Source: Litorilinea aerophila (GTDB lineage: Bacteria; Chloroflexota; Anaerolineae; Caldilineales; Caldilineaceae). Taken from it: a stretch of DNA of 64,000 nt. Position numbers and translations under genes: made by a program. The stretch's first letter is position 1; every line of letters begins with the position of its first letter. Under the pieces are notes generated by a model. The model was not told where the DNA came from, searched no databases, and worked only from the letters and a program-made list of their open reading frames with translations. Of this stretch, positions 18,042 through 26,254 are shown in pieces. The stretch lies in contig NZ_VIGC02000004.1 in NCBI RefSeq assembly GCF_006569185.2, positions 124,001 through 188,000 of the forward strand, read 5' to 3'.

Positions 18042-19352
18042 TCAGGCCAGATTCCACGGGCTGACCATGTTGCCCTGCTCGTCAAAACGCAGGGGCACTT
18101 CCTCGGCGATGGTCAGCCGGGGGTGCTCCAACACGGCCTGGCGCAGGCTGGGGCTGACCCAGAGATGGTCCAGGGTGAGGGTATCCCGGATGAAGGTCAT
18201 GCCGGCCTGGTCGTGGGGGCGGGCACAGCCCCGCAGGGCTACCTGGAGGGCCCGGCGGTCATCGGCCATGGTGATGGGCATGCTCACCCGCCACATGCCG
18301 AAGATGCCGGAGGTGATGGCGTTGGTGTAGGTGGCGACCCAGTCGATCTTCTTCACCACCCGGGCCGTGGTGACGTTGGCCAGGCCCAGGCCGGCCACAT
18401 TGCCGTGGGTCTCCTCGGTCAGGTCCAGCACGGCGATGACCGCGATGTCCACGTTGCCGAAGTTCTCCGGCTGGCGGGGGATCATCAGGCGGCCGATGAT
18501 GTTGGTGTCCATGCCCGTGCCGCTGATGTTTTTGCCCAGGTTGCGCACCACCAGCACGTCGATCTCCGGGAAGGGGAGGCTGGCCATGAGGGCCTTGGCC
18601 TTCTCCAGGAGGGCCGCCTCCTTGGGGCCGCCTACCTCCGCCGCGGTGAGGCCCACCATCTCGGCCGTTTCGTCGTAGGCGTTTTCGATGGGGCAGATGG
18701 CGCCCACGAAGTTGGTGTTGGTTTCGTAGATGCGGGCCGCCGGAGCCAGGTATTTCTGGAAGTTGGCGCCGCCGCCCGCGTGCATGAGGGCCGCGCCGTG
18801 CTGTTTGCCCAGGCCGATGACGCACATCTTGGAGGGGCCGCTCTCCAGGTGGCTGCGGAAGTCGGTGTGGGGCTTGATGCGGCTGATCAGGATGGTGTGG
18901 TCCGCGGCCATGGAGTCCACACCCTGGTAGAGGGGTGGGCCATCGGGGATGCGGCCTATTTCTTTCACCTCCATGGTGGCCCGGATCTCCACGCCGGTGC
19001 TTTCTTCGGTGACGCCCAGCTCGGCCAGGAGTTCCTTCTGGCCTTCAGCCGTGGCGCCGCCGTGGCTGCCCATGGCCGGCACGATGTAGGGCTTCAGGCC
19101 CGCTTCCTTGAGCCGGTCCACCGCGGCCCGGACGATCTGGGGGAGGTTGGCGATGCCGCGGCTGCCCACGCCCACGGCCACGGTGTTGCCCGGCGTCATG
19201 CGGGCCAGCAGGCCGCTCTCCTCCAGCGCCCGGCGGGTAGCAGCAGTCAGATCCTCGACCTTGGGCGCATCGAAGCGCTGGTCCACGGCCAGCAGGGTTT
19301 CAGGTAAAGTTGCCGGAAAGTTTAGCGTCTGAATTTGTTCCAACAGTTTCAT
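18042..19352 (-). CDS. LarA-like nickel-pincer racemase family protein (DUF2088)
   Basis: 436 aa with the lactate-racemase N-terminal domain: GNTVAVGVGSRGIANLPQIV (about residue 55) and IVPAMGSHGGATAEGQ (about 93). The HTDFRSHLESGPSKMCVIGLGKQHG region has His and Lys residues in the area where LarA carries its cofactor Lys and catalytic His, but spacing differs from L. plantarum LarA, so cofactor binding is not assured. LarA homologues racemise or epimerise 2-hydroxy acids, including sugar acids, which would suit this cluster. No larB, larC or larE maturation genes are in the window. Confidence 0.75.
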   Translation of the reverse strand: MKLLEQIQTLNFPATLPETLLAVDQRFDAPKVEDLTAATRRALEESGLLARMTPGNTVAVGVGSRGIANLPQIVRAAVDRLKEAGLKPYIVPAMGSHGGATAEGQKELLAELGVTEESTGVEIRATMEVKEIGRIPDGPPLYQGVDSMAADHTILISRIKPHTDFRSHLESGPSKMCVIGLGKQHGAALMHAGGGANFQKYLAPAARIYETNTNFVGAICPIENAYDETAEMVGLTAAEVGGPKEAALLEKAKALMASLPFPEIDVLVVRNLGKNISGTGMDTNIIGRLMIPRQPENFGNVDIAVIAVLDLTEETHGNVAGLGLANVTTARVVKKIDWVATYTNAITSGIFGMWRVSMPITMADDRRALQVALRGCARPHDQAGMTFIRDTLTLDHLWVSPSLRQAVLEHPRLTIAEEVPLRFDEQGNMVSPWNLA

Positions 19353-19385
19353 GGTTGGTTGCTCCGTTTTGATTGTAGACCGAGA

Positions 19386-20066
19386 TCAGGGGGCTCGACG
19401 TTTTACCGCCTGGACAATGGAGCGTAACACGTCTTCGAAGTTGTCGCCCACGGCCTTGAACTCGGTGCCGCTGATGACCAGGGGCGCGCCGAAGACCACA
19501 ATTTGGGCGCCCATCTCCAGGGTCTGGAGGGCCTGCTCCACGGTCAGCCCGCCCACGGCCTGGACGGGGATCTCCACTGCCTCCAGCACCGCGGGCAGGT
19601 CGTCCAGGGGGCTGAGGCCGGGGATCATGTTGCGCTCGTCGAAGCCGGTGTGGACGATGATGTAATCCACGCCCAGTTCCTGGGCCTCCCGGGCCCGGCG
19701 GGGCTTGTCCGGGCAGAGCATGACGTCGCACATCACCTGGCCGCCGTAGCGGCGGGCCATCTTGACCTGTTCGATGATGCTGGCGTCGTGGGCCTGACCC
19801 ATGACCACCGTCATGTTGGCCCCGGCCTTGAACATCATCTCCGCCTCCAGCCCGGCGCCGTCCATGGTCTTCAGGTCGGCCACGATGGGCACTTGGGGGA
19901 AGTGGGCGCGCAGGGCCCGGACGCAGCGCAGGCCCTCGGCCAGGATGAGGGGCGTACCGGCTTCCAGCCAGTCCACCCCGGCCCGGACCGCGGCGTGGGC
20001 CAGCTCCAGGGCTTCGTCGATGGTGGTCACATCCAGGGAGACCTGGATGATGGGATTCTGGGGCAT
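19386..20066 (-). CDS. KGPDC/HPS-type decarboxylase or synthase (OMP decarboxylase family)
   Basis: 226-aa (beta/alpha)8 protein of the 3-keto-L-gulonate-6-phosphate decarboxylase / D-arabino-hexulose-6-phosphate synthase group. The Mg-binding DLKTMD motif is at about residues 63-68, VDWLEAGTPLILAEG near 30 and VDYIIVHTGFDER near 133. HPS and KGPDC share this active site and cannot be separated by eye. No phosphohexulose isomerase or SgbU/SgbE-type epimerase lies nearby, which weakens both textbook pathways. The gene is 33 bases upstream of the LarA-like gene and 9 downstream of the Uma2 gene. Confidence 0.8.
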   Translation of the reverse strand: MPQNPIIQVSLDVTTIDEALELAHAAVRAGVDWLEAGTPLILAEGLRCVRALRAHFPQVPIVADLKTMDGAGLEAEMMFKAGANMTVVMGQAHDASIIEQVKMARRYGGQVMCDVMLCPDKPRRAREAQELGVDYIIVHTGFDERNMIPGLSPLDDLPAVLEAVEIPVQAVGGLTVEQALQTLEMGAQIVVFGAPLVISGTEFKAVGDNFEDVLRSIVQAVKRRAP

Positions 20067-20075
20067 GATGGTCCT

Positions 20076-20693
20076 TCACTCCAGTTCTGCTTCGGCGAAG
20101 ACGGCGGCCACGTCCACCGCGAATCCTGGCAGCAGGACAGAAGTGGCCTGATCTCCTTCGCCAAACTCACCGTGTACCCGATACGCCTGGTCGCTCAGGG
20201 TAAGGACCAGGATCTGCCTGGCCGATGGATCCACAATCCAGTATTCGGGGATGCCCGCCTGGGCGTACTCCCGACGCTTGATGACCTGATCACGACGGCG
20301 ATCATCCGGGCTGATCACCTCCATGACCAGATCGGCTCCGTCCCAGTAGTGTTCGCCCCGCCGATGGTCGTGCTCCTTGAGCATGAACAGGATGTCTGGC
20401 TCCCGGTACTTCCCAGGCCAGAGGCGCATGCGCATGGGGGCCACCAGAACGGTACCCAACTGCCGGGCCTTGACAAAAGAGCGAAGCCACTGAAAGAGCG
20501 CGATGACCAGCAGTTGATGCGACTGAGTCGGCATGGGCAATACTTCCAGGTGGCCGTGGGAGAATTCGACCAGTCGGTTGGTCTGGAGGGATAGATACTC
20601 CTCCTCGCTCCAGTTGCCCTGGGAGGGAAATAATTCGGCGATCTCCCAGGTGGGTTCGGTTTGGGGATCAGCTGCCGCATTTCGACGCGCCAT
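20076..20693 (-). CDS. Uma2 family protein (DUF820, putative PD-(D/E)XK nuclease)
   Basis: 205 aa. The restriction-endonuclease-like core shows YREPDILFML (about residue 108), GADLVMEVISPDD (about 130) and the RREYAQAGIPEYWIVDP segment, the D...ExK-type signature of Uma2. These proteins are multiplied in cyanobacteria and Chloroflexi and their biological role is unsettled. ATG 20693 has GGAGG five bases upstream; the open frame to 20792 is not used. Its position inside a sugar cluster is probably incidental. Confidence 0.82.
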   Translation of the reverse strand: MARRNAAADPQTEPTWEIAELFPSQGNWSEEEYLSLQTNRLVEFSHGHLEVLPMPTQSHQLLVIALFQWLRSFVKARQLGTVLVAPMRMRLWPGKYREPDILFMLKEHDHRRGEHYWDGADLVMEVISPDDRRRDQVIKRREYAQAGIPEYWIVDPSARQILVLTLSDQAYRVHGEFGEGDQATSVLLPGFAVDVAAVFAEAELE

Positions 20694-20722
20694 GGATGCC
20701 TCCTGGCGGCTCAAGCCCGCCC

Positions 20723-21763
20723 CTATCCGCTGATCTGCAACACCGATTTGACGTTGTCGCCCCGCTCCATGGCGTGAAAGGCCTCCTCCCACTCCGTCAG
20801 GGGGTAGACGCCGCCGATGACCGGTCCCAGGTTGATCTGGCCGGTGGAGAGCAGGCCCAGGGCTCGCTCCCAGGTGGGGTAGGTGTGGCTGAAGGAGCCC
20901 TGCAGGGTGACGGCCTTGCCCACCAGGGGGTCCAGGCTGAAGTCCAGGGGTTGGGGCCCCCAGCCGATCTTGGTGATGCGGCCGTTGGGGCGGACCAGCT
21001 CCAGGGACTGTTGCAGGGCCCGGCTGACCCCGGTGCAGTCCACCACCAGGTCGGCGCCAAAGCCATCGCCCAGGGAGCGAATGAGGGCCACCGGGTCGTC
21101 CCGCTGGATGTTGAGGACGTAGTGGGCGCCTAGCTCCTCGGCCACCTCCAGGCGGTGTTGGTCCACGTCGGTGCCCAGCACCACGAGAGTCCCGGCGCCC
21201 CGCAGACGGGCGATCTGGAGGGCCATGATGCCGATAGGGCCGGGCCCCTGGATCACCACCAGATCACCGGGCTTCATGGCGGTCTTCTCCACCAGGGCGT
21301 TGTAGGCCACGCAGATGGGCTCGGTGAGTGCAGCGTGTTCAAAGGGGACATTGTCCGGGATGCGGTGGAGGATTTGCGGGCGGGCCACCACGTAGCGGGT
21401 GAAGGCGCCGTCGGCCAGGGCCCCGTAGCCCAGGCGATGGGGGCAGAGGTTATAGTTGCCGCTCAGGCAGTAGACACATTGGCCACATACGGCCGCCGCG
21501 GTCTCACAGGCCACCCGGTCGCCCACCTGAAAGCCGGTGACGCCTTCGCCCACTTCGGCCACCACGCCGCAAAATTCATGGCCCAGGATGAGGGGAAGCT
21601 TGATGGCCCAACTGTGATTTTCCCGCCACATGTGAAGGTCGCTGCCGCAGACGCCGGCCGCCTTCACTTCCAGGAGCACCTGACCGGGGCCGGGGCGTGG
21701 CTCCGGCACTTCCCGGATTTCCACATCGCCGTCGTGGTTGCCGAATTTGACCAATGCCTGCAT
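20723..21763 (-). CDS. Zinc-dependent alcohol/polyol dehydrogenase (MDR family)
   Basis: 346-aa medium-chain dehydrogenase of the sorbitol/threonine dehydrogenase type. Catalytic zinc ligands are in AGVCGSDLHMW (Cys, about residue 37) and LPLILGHEFCG (His-Glu), and structural zinc cysteines in CGQCVYCLSGNYNLC (about 93-107). The NAD loop IQGPGPIGIMALQIARL follows near 170. ATG 21763 has GGAG nine bases upstream and gives the normal N-terminus. It is divergent from the Gfo/Idh/MocA gene at 22108, with a repeat-rich putative operator region between them. Confidence 0.88.
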   Translation of the reverse strand: MQALVKFGNHDGDVEIREVPEPRPGPGQVLLEVKAAGVCGSDLHMWRENHSWAIKLPLILGHEFCGVVAEVGEGVTGFQVGDRVACETAAAVCGQCVYCLSGNYNLCPHRLGYGALADGAFTRYVVARPQILHRIPDNVPFEHAALTEPICVAYNALVEKTAMKPGDLVVIQGPGPIGIMALQIARLRGAGTLVVLGTDVDQHRLEVAEELGAHYVLNIQRDDPVALIRSLGDGFGADLVVDCTGVSRALQQSLELVRPNGRITKIGWGPQPLDFSLDPLVGKAVTLQGSFSHTYPTWERALGLLSTGQINLGPVIGGVYPLTEWEEAFHAMERGDNVKSVLQISG

Positions 21764-22107
21764 GGGAGATCGCTCCTGCTCCAGTCGGGGGATGCTATGG
21801 GAAAATGGATGGGTTGATGGGTGTGCACCGCCGGATGGTTCGCCCGACTCATGGACAGGAACATGGACAGCCGGGCAGCAAGTTTTCCAGGGTGGAACCA
21901 CCTTCAAATGGTCCCACCATTCGGTGGTTTTGTCAACCTGGGCAGCGTTTTAGAAGTACGATGAGGTTCGGTTGCCGGGTTTCGTTCCAGTTTGACACCT
22001 GCCCCAAATGCCATTATGGTATACTCTTCCTGCAGCGAACCTTTGTCCAGGGCATTACCCTCACCGGCATCAAAGGCTAAGCATCAAAGGCGAAAAGGAA
22101 TAACATC
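21764..22107. other. 344-base divergent promoter region
   Basis: Gene-free spacer between the zinc dehydrogenase and the oxidoreductase operon. It holds two palindromes with the same half-site: GGTGG-AA-CCACC (21891-21902) and CCACC-ATTC-GGTGG (21914-21927). A TGTCAA (21931-21936), which is TTGACA on the minus strand, adjoins the second palindrome. A plus-strand promoter lies at 21992-22020. These look like an operator for divergent control, but no regulator gene is adjacent. Confidence 0.45.
21992..22020 (+). promoter_or_regulatory. Putative sigma-70 promoter for the 22.1-24.3 kb operon
   Basis: TTGACA (21992-21997) and TATGGT (22015-22020) with a 17-base spacer; an overlapping TATACT (22020-22025) could serve as an alternative -10. 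Start would fall about 80 bases before the oxidoreductase ATG. Confidence 0.5.
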
Positions 22108-23340
22108 ATGTCCGACCAACCGTTACGCCTGGCCCTCATCGGCTGTGGCGGCATCGCCCGGCGCCACGTTCTGGCCATGAAGGACCTGCAACAGCGGGGG
22201 CTGGGCGGCTTTGAGATCACCGCCGTCTGCGACGCCAACGTGGAGAATGCCCAGGAGCTGGCCGAGTTGCTCAACCAGGAGCTGGGACACACGCCGACCG
22301 TCTACACCCACCACGCCGAGCTCCTGGACCGGGAACCGCTGGATGGCGCCGATCTCTGCCTGCCCCACGGCCTGCACCATTCCATCGCCACCGACTGCAT
22401 GGAGGCCGGCGTCCATGTGCTCTGCGAAAAGCCCATCGGCGTCACCATCAAGGCCGGCCGGCGCATGGCCGAGGCCGCCGAGCGCACCGGCCGCATCCTC
22501 TCCATTGCCGTCCCCCATCGCCGCCAGCCCGGCCAGCGCACCGTCCACTGGCTGCTCAACCAATCGGGGTTGATCGGCGAGCCCCTGACCTTCTTCCACC
22601 ACTACAGCCGCCCCCCAGAAGCACGCACAGACAGCGGCCCCCTGCCGCCCCGGGTCCTCTGGCGGCGGGATCGGCTCATGTCCGGCGGCGGGATGACCCT
22701 GGACAGCGGCTTCCACTACTGCGACAGCATGCGCTACTTCCTGGGCGACGTGGAAAAGGTCTATGCGGAGATGCGGGAGATCCGCTCGGGCCAGGTGCGC
22801 TCTGTGCAGGAGCACCCGGAAGACACCATCTTCGTCACCCTGACCTTCAAGAGCGGCGTGGTGGGCAACTGGGCGTGGAGCGTGGCTGCGCCCGGCCAGT
22901 CCCACTGCAACGTGGTCTTCCACGGCAGCAAGGGCTCTCTGGAGGATACCACCGACAGCCGCTTCCGCATCTTTCACCTCTTCGAACGCAAGCCCGGCCA
23001 GCGGGAAAGTGGTCGGGTCACCCTGGACGACGGCACTACCTACACCCTGGCCCAGGTGGAAGAGATGTACCGGGCCTCCCTCAGCCCGGAGGAAGCCCAG
23101 CGGCTCTTCCCCGGCGGCGCCGACGACGGCTTCGCCATCGAGATCTGGGAGTTTATCGAATTGCTCCAGGGCAAGCGCACCCGACCCGAGGTGGACGCAT
23201 GGGAAGGACTGCGCTCCCTGGCCCTCGGCGACGCCATCTATGAGTCCGCCTACACCGGGGACGTGGTTTACGTGGAGGATGTGCTCACCGGAAAGCGGGG
23301 CACCTTCCAGGCGCCCATCGACGAACATTGGGGGTTGTGA
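22108..23340 (+). CDS. Gfo/Idh/MocA family oxidoreductase (2)
   Basis: 410 aa, slightly long for the family. Rossmann start LALIGCGGIARRHVLAM, EKP motif VLCEKPIGVTIKAGRRMAE near residue 110, and a GGGMTLDSGFHYCDSMRYFLG segment near 193 with the His typical of the catalytic region. Its stop is one base before the ATG of the TIM-barrel gene, so the two form a bicistronic unit. Likely oxidises a sugar, cyclitol or glycoside to a keto form used by its partner. Substrate not determinable. Confidence 0.88.
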   Translation: MSDQPLRLALIGCGGIARRHVLAMKDLQQRGLGGFEITAVCDANVENAQELAELLNQELGHTPTVYTHHAELLDREPLDGADLCLPHGLHHSIATDCMEAGVHVLCEKPIGVTIKAGRRMAEAAERTGRILSIAVPHRRQPGQRTVHWLLNQSGLIGEPLTFFHHYSRPPEARTDSGPLPPRVLWRRDRLMSGGGMTLDSGFHYCDSMRYFLGDVEKVYAEMREIRSGQVRSVQEHPEDTIFVTLTFKSGVVGNWAWSVAAPGQSHCNVVFHGSKGSLEDTTDSRFRIFHLFERKPGQRESGRVTLDDGTTYTLAQVEEMYRASLSPEEAQRLFPGGADDGFAIEIWEFIELLQGKRTRPEVDAWEGLRSLALGDAIYESAYTGDVVYVEDVLTGKRGTFQAPIDEHWGL

Positions 23341-23341
23341 G

Positions 23342-24331
23342 ATGAAACTGGGTGTGGATGTCTTCAGCCTGCGTTTCAACGACTGGAACGCCTTCCAGCT
23401 CCTGGACTACTGCCACCGCATCGGGCTGGAAGTGGTCCATTTCTCCGATCTGGAGCCCTTCGAAAGCCTGGAGGCCGACTACCTGCGGCAGGTCAAGGCC
23501 CGGGCCGACGAACTGGGCATGGCCATCGAGGTGGGGATGGGCTCCATCTGCCCCACCTCCACCACCTTCTCCGACGCCCGGGGCACCGCCGTGGAGCAAC
23601 TCACCCAGATGCTCCACCTGGCTCACACCCTGGGTTCACCGGCGGTGCGCTGCTACCTGGGCTCCAACGCGGACCGTCGTACCGAACTGCCCCTGCGGGC
23701 CCACGTGGAGGCTACCATCGCCACCTGCCGGGCCGTGCGGGATGTGGCCATGGAGCTGGGCGTTAAAATCGCCATCGAAAACCACGCCGGCGACCTCCAG
23801 GGTCGGGAGCTGCGGGCCCTCATCGAGGAGGCCGGGCCCGAGTTCGTGGGCGCGTGCATCGATGCAGGCAACCCCCTGTGGGTGGGGGAGAGCCCCTTCG
23901 TCACCCTGGAGCACCTGGCCCCCTACGTCCTCATGAGCCACATCCGGGACACCGCGGTCTGGCCTCACCCGGAGGGCGCTGTGGTTCAGTGGGTGGCCAT
24001 GGGCGACGGCACCATCGGCATCCAGGAGTGGGCCCGGCGCTACCGGGAACTCTGCCCCCACACCCATTTCACCCTGGAGATCATCACCAGCCTGCCGCCC
24101 CGGGTGCTCAACTATCTGGACCCATCCTACTGGGAGGTCTACCCGGAGACGCCGGCCGCAGAGTTTGCCCGCTTCCTGGCGCTGGTGCAACGGGGCCGTC
24201 CCTACACCGAACCGGTCCTGACCGCCTCCTGGGCCGACCTGCCGCCGGAATACCGGGCCGCGCTGGCCGTGCAGCAGCAACGCCAACTGGAGAAGAGTGT
24301 GGCGTTCTGCCGCCATGTCTTGAATATTTGA
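23342..24331 (+). CDS. Sugar phosphate isomerase/epimerase (TIM barrel) (2)
   Basis: 329 aa, AP_endonuc_2-type fold. Metal-ligand acids appear in VKIAIENHAGDLQG (about residue 138), FVGACIDAGNPLW (about 170) and HFTLEIITSLPPR (about 242), and His in LMSHIRDTAVW (about 200). This Glu-Asp-His-Glu pattern matches xylose-isomerase-like epimerases. It begins one base after the preceding oxidoreductase stop and runs on the same transcript. It converges with the third oxidoreductase gene across a 68-base spacer. Confidence 0.85.
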   Translation: MKLGVDVFSLRFNDWNAFQLLDYCHRIGLEVVHFSDLEPFESLEADYLRQVKARADELGMAIEVGMGSICPTSTTFSDARGTAVEQLTQMLHLAHTLGSPAVRCYLGSNADRRTELPLRAHVEATIATCRAVRDVAMELGVKIAIENHAGDLQGRELRALIEEAGPEFVGACIDAGNPLWVGESPFVTLEHLAPYVLMSHIRDTAVWPHPEGAVVQWVAMGDGTIGIQEWARRYRELCPHTHFTLEIITSLPPRVLNYLDPSYWEVYPETPAAEFARFLALVQRGRPYTEPVLTASWADLPPEYRAALAVQQQRQLEKSVAFCRHVLNI

Positions 24332-24399
24332 GACCGGACGTGGATGCCACTTCGCAAGACAGTCGGTGGCAGCCGTTGCCGGTCACGCTGTGGCCGGCG

Positions 24400-25464
24400 T
24401 CAATCGAGCGAAATGGAAACCTCCCGGCCCTCCCGCTGGCTGCGGTAGATGCCGTCCAGGATGGCCATCACCTGGAGGGATTGTTCGGCCGGCACCGGTG
24501 AGGGCGCGCCCGTGGCCACCGCGCGGGCAAACTCCACACACTCCAGTGCATGGGGCTCCATGGTATCCCGAGTCAGCTTCAGCGTCCGGTTGTAGAACTG
24601 CCGGGTCTGGTAGTTGGTGGAGAGGAACTCCCCCTTGGGCCAGTGGCAGCCGCCTTCGGTGCCGTAGAGCCACATCTGCATGTCCTCCCCTTCGATGTCA
24701 TGATGCAGGAGCCAGCTCACCTCCAGCACCAGGGTGGCGCCGTTCTCGAAGCGCACGAACGCGGCCGCGTAATCTTCCACGTCAAATTCGGGCGGGATGG
24801 GCGTGCCCGTCCAGGCGGCAAAGGCCCCTTTGTGATGGGCCAGGGGGGCTCGGGCCACGCCAGTGACGGCCACCGGTTTGGGGTTGCCCATGAGCCAGAG
24901 GGTCAGGTCCAGGATGTGGACGCCGATGTCGATGCAGGGACCGCCGCCGCTGTGCTGCTGGAGGATGAAGCTGGGCGAGGGGATGAAGCCGTTGCGCCGT
25001 AGCATCCATCCCCGGGCATGGTAGATGTCGCCCAGGACGCCGGTCTCGATCTCCCGCTTCATGGCCTGGGAGATGCCCTTGAAGCGGAAGTGCTGGGCGG
25101 TCATCAGTAGCTTGCCCGCCCGATTCCGGGCCTCGATCATCTGGCGGATCTCCTGGGGCGTGGGCGCCAGGGGCTTCTCGCAGATCACATGCTTGCCTGC
25201 GTTCAGCGCCGCGATGGCCAGGGGCGCATGGTAGCGGTTGGGCGTGCAGATGTCCACAATGTCGATGTCCGGGTCGTTGAAAATGTCGGCCGGGTCGGTG
25301 GACAGTCGGCCCACGCCGTGGAGTTTTCCCCACTCCTCCAGGACGGCGGCGTTGATGTCGCTGCCGGCGATGACCTCCGCGTGTTCCGACGCGGCCCAGC
25401 CGGGCATGTGGGTCCGTGCGATGCCGCCCACCCCAATTACGCCCACTTTCAGCGTACCTGCCAT
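24400..25464 (-). CDS. Gfo/Idh/MocA family oxidoreductase (3)
   Basis: 354 aa. Rossmann start VGVIGVGGIARTHMPGW, DICTPNRYHAPLAIAALNAG near residue 70, and EKPLAPTPQEIRQMIEAR near 95. A C-terminal domain has GGGPCIDIGVHILDLTLWLMG. ATG 25464 has GGAGG upstream; the frame open to 25515 is not used. It is the third member of this family in 10 kb, and its closest visible partner is the convergent isomerase operon. Confidence 0.88.
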   Translation of the reverse strand: MAGTLKVGVIGVGGIARTHMPGWAASEHAEVIAGSDINAAVLEEWGKLHGVGRLSTDPADIFNDPDIDIVDICTPNRYHAPLAIAALNAGKHVICEKPLAPTPQEIRQMIEARNRAGKLLMTAQHFRFKGISQAMKREIETGVLGDIYHARGWMLRRNGFIPSPSFILQQHSGGGPCIDIGVHILDLTLWLMGNPKPVAVTGVARAPLAHHKGAFAAWTGTPIPPEFDVEDYAAAFVRFENGATLVLEVSWLLHHDIEGEDMQMWLYGTEGGCHWPKGEFLSTNYQTRQFYNRTLKLTRDTMEPHALECVEFARAVATGAPSPVPAEQSLQVMAILDGIYRSQREGREVSISLD

Positions 25465-25500
25465 GGTGATGCCTCCTTGTTCATGCTCATTTTTGAACAG

Positions 25501-25612
25501 CCGTAGGTCACGCATCCCTGCGTGACATGGCTTCCCGTTACGTTTGGTGCGGATGTCCGGCCAGGAGACCGGACCTACCCATCCGGGTTCATCTGTGAAA
25601 TCTGTGGTTTCT
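25501..25612 (+). repeat. ~85-bp dispersed repeat, copy 1, followed by an ATCTGTGG unit
   Basis: Begins CCGTAGGTCACGCATCCCTG with an internal GTCACGCA..TGCGTGAC stem, then a GTGCGGATGTCCG segment and GGAGACCGG..CCTACCC. Nearly the same sequence occurs inverted at 56880-56962, and a diverged copy lies at 41918-41993. Here it is followed at 25590-25612 by an ATCTGTGAAATCTGTGG unit. It occupies the spacer between the TrmH-type gene and oxidoreductase 3. Confidence 0.8.
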
Positions 25613-25621
25613 GCCGTGGCG

Positions 25622-26254
25622 TCATCGGTGGAGCAAATAGTAGGCCGCGATGCCGAAGGCGATGGCCACGTTCAGGGATTCTTTTACGCCGTGCATGGGA
25701 ATGCAGCAGATCTGATCGCACAGGGACAGGATGCCCGGGTCGACGCCAGTGACCTCGTTGCCCACCACCAGGGCCAGCCGGGACGGTGGACCCTCGGCCG
25801 TGGATGGGCTCTCGAAGAGGGAGACGGCCCCGGGGCTGCTCTCCAGCGCCCAGAGCCGATACCCCTGATCCTGGAGGGAACGGGCCAGGGCCACACCGTT
25901 CGGGCCATAGGCCCAGGACACGCTCCGCTCGGCACCCAGGGCGGTTTTGGCCAGGCGGGGCTGCTCGGGCGTGGGCGTGATCCCGGCCAGGTAGAGATGG
26001 TCCACGCCAGCGCCGTCGGCGGTGCGGAAGATGGAGCCCACATTGAAGACGCTGCGCAGGTTGTCCAGCAGGGCTACCAGGCGCAGGGGCCGGTCCCTGG
26101 CCTGTTTCCAGCTTCTTCGGGCTTCCGGTGCACGGGTGGCGGCCAGGGTCAGCGGCCCGCCACAGCGGGGACAGGACGACTGGGGGCCGTCCTGTGGGGT
26201 GGCGGGGAAGCGCAGGTCACAGGTGGGGCGACGGCACTGATAGAACCGGATCAT
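25622..26254 (-). CDS. TrmH/SpoU family RNA methyltransferase with N-terminal zinc ribbon
   Basis: 210 aa. Knot-fold RNA 2'-O-methyltransferase: motif 1 LDNLRSVFNVGSIFRTADGAG (about residues 62-82), motif 2 ALVVGNEVTGVDPGIL and motif 3 CIPMHGVKESLNVAIAFGIAAY at the C-terminus. The first 50 residues carry four Cys (CRRPTCDLRF and CPRCGG), a likely zinc ribbon rather than the usual extension. The target RNA is unknown. Its start overlaps the HD-domain stop by four bases (ATGA). Confidence 0.88.
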   Translation of the reverse strand: MIRFYQCRRPTCDLRFPATPQDGPQSSCPRCGGPLTLAATRAPEARRSWKQARDRPLRLVALLDNLRSVFNVGSIFRTADGAGVDHLYLAGITPTPEQPRLAKTALGAERSVSWAYGPNGVALARSLQDQGYRLWALESSPGAVSLFESPSTAEGPPSRLALVVGNEVTGVDPGILSLCDQICCIPMHGVKESLNVAIAFGIAAYYLLHR

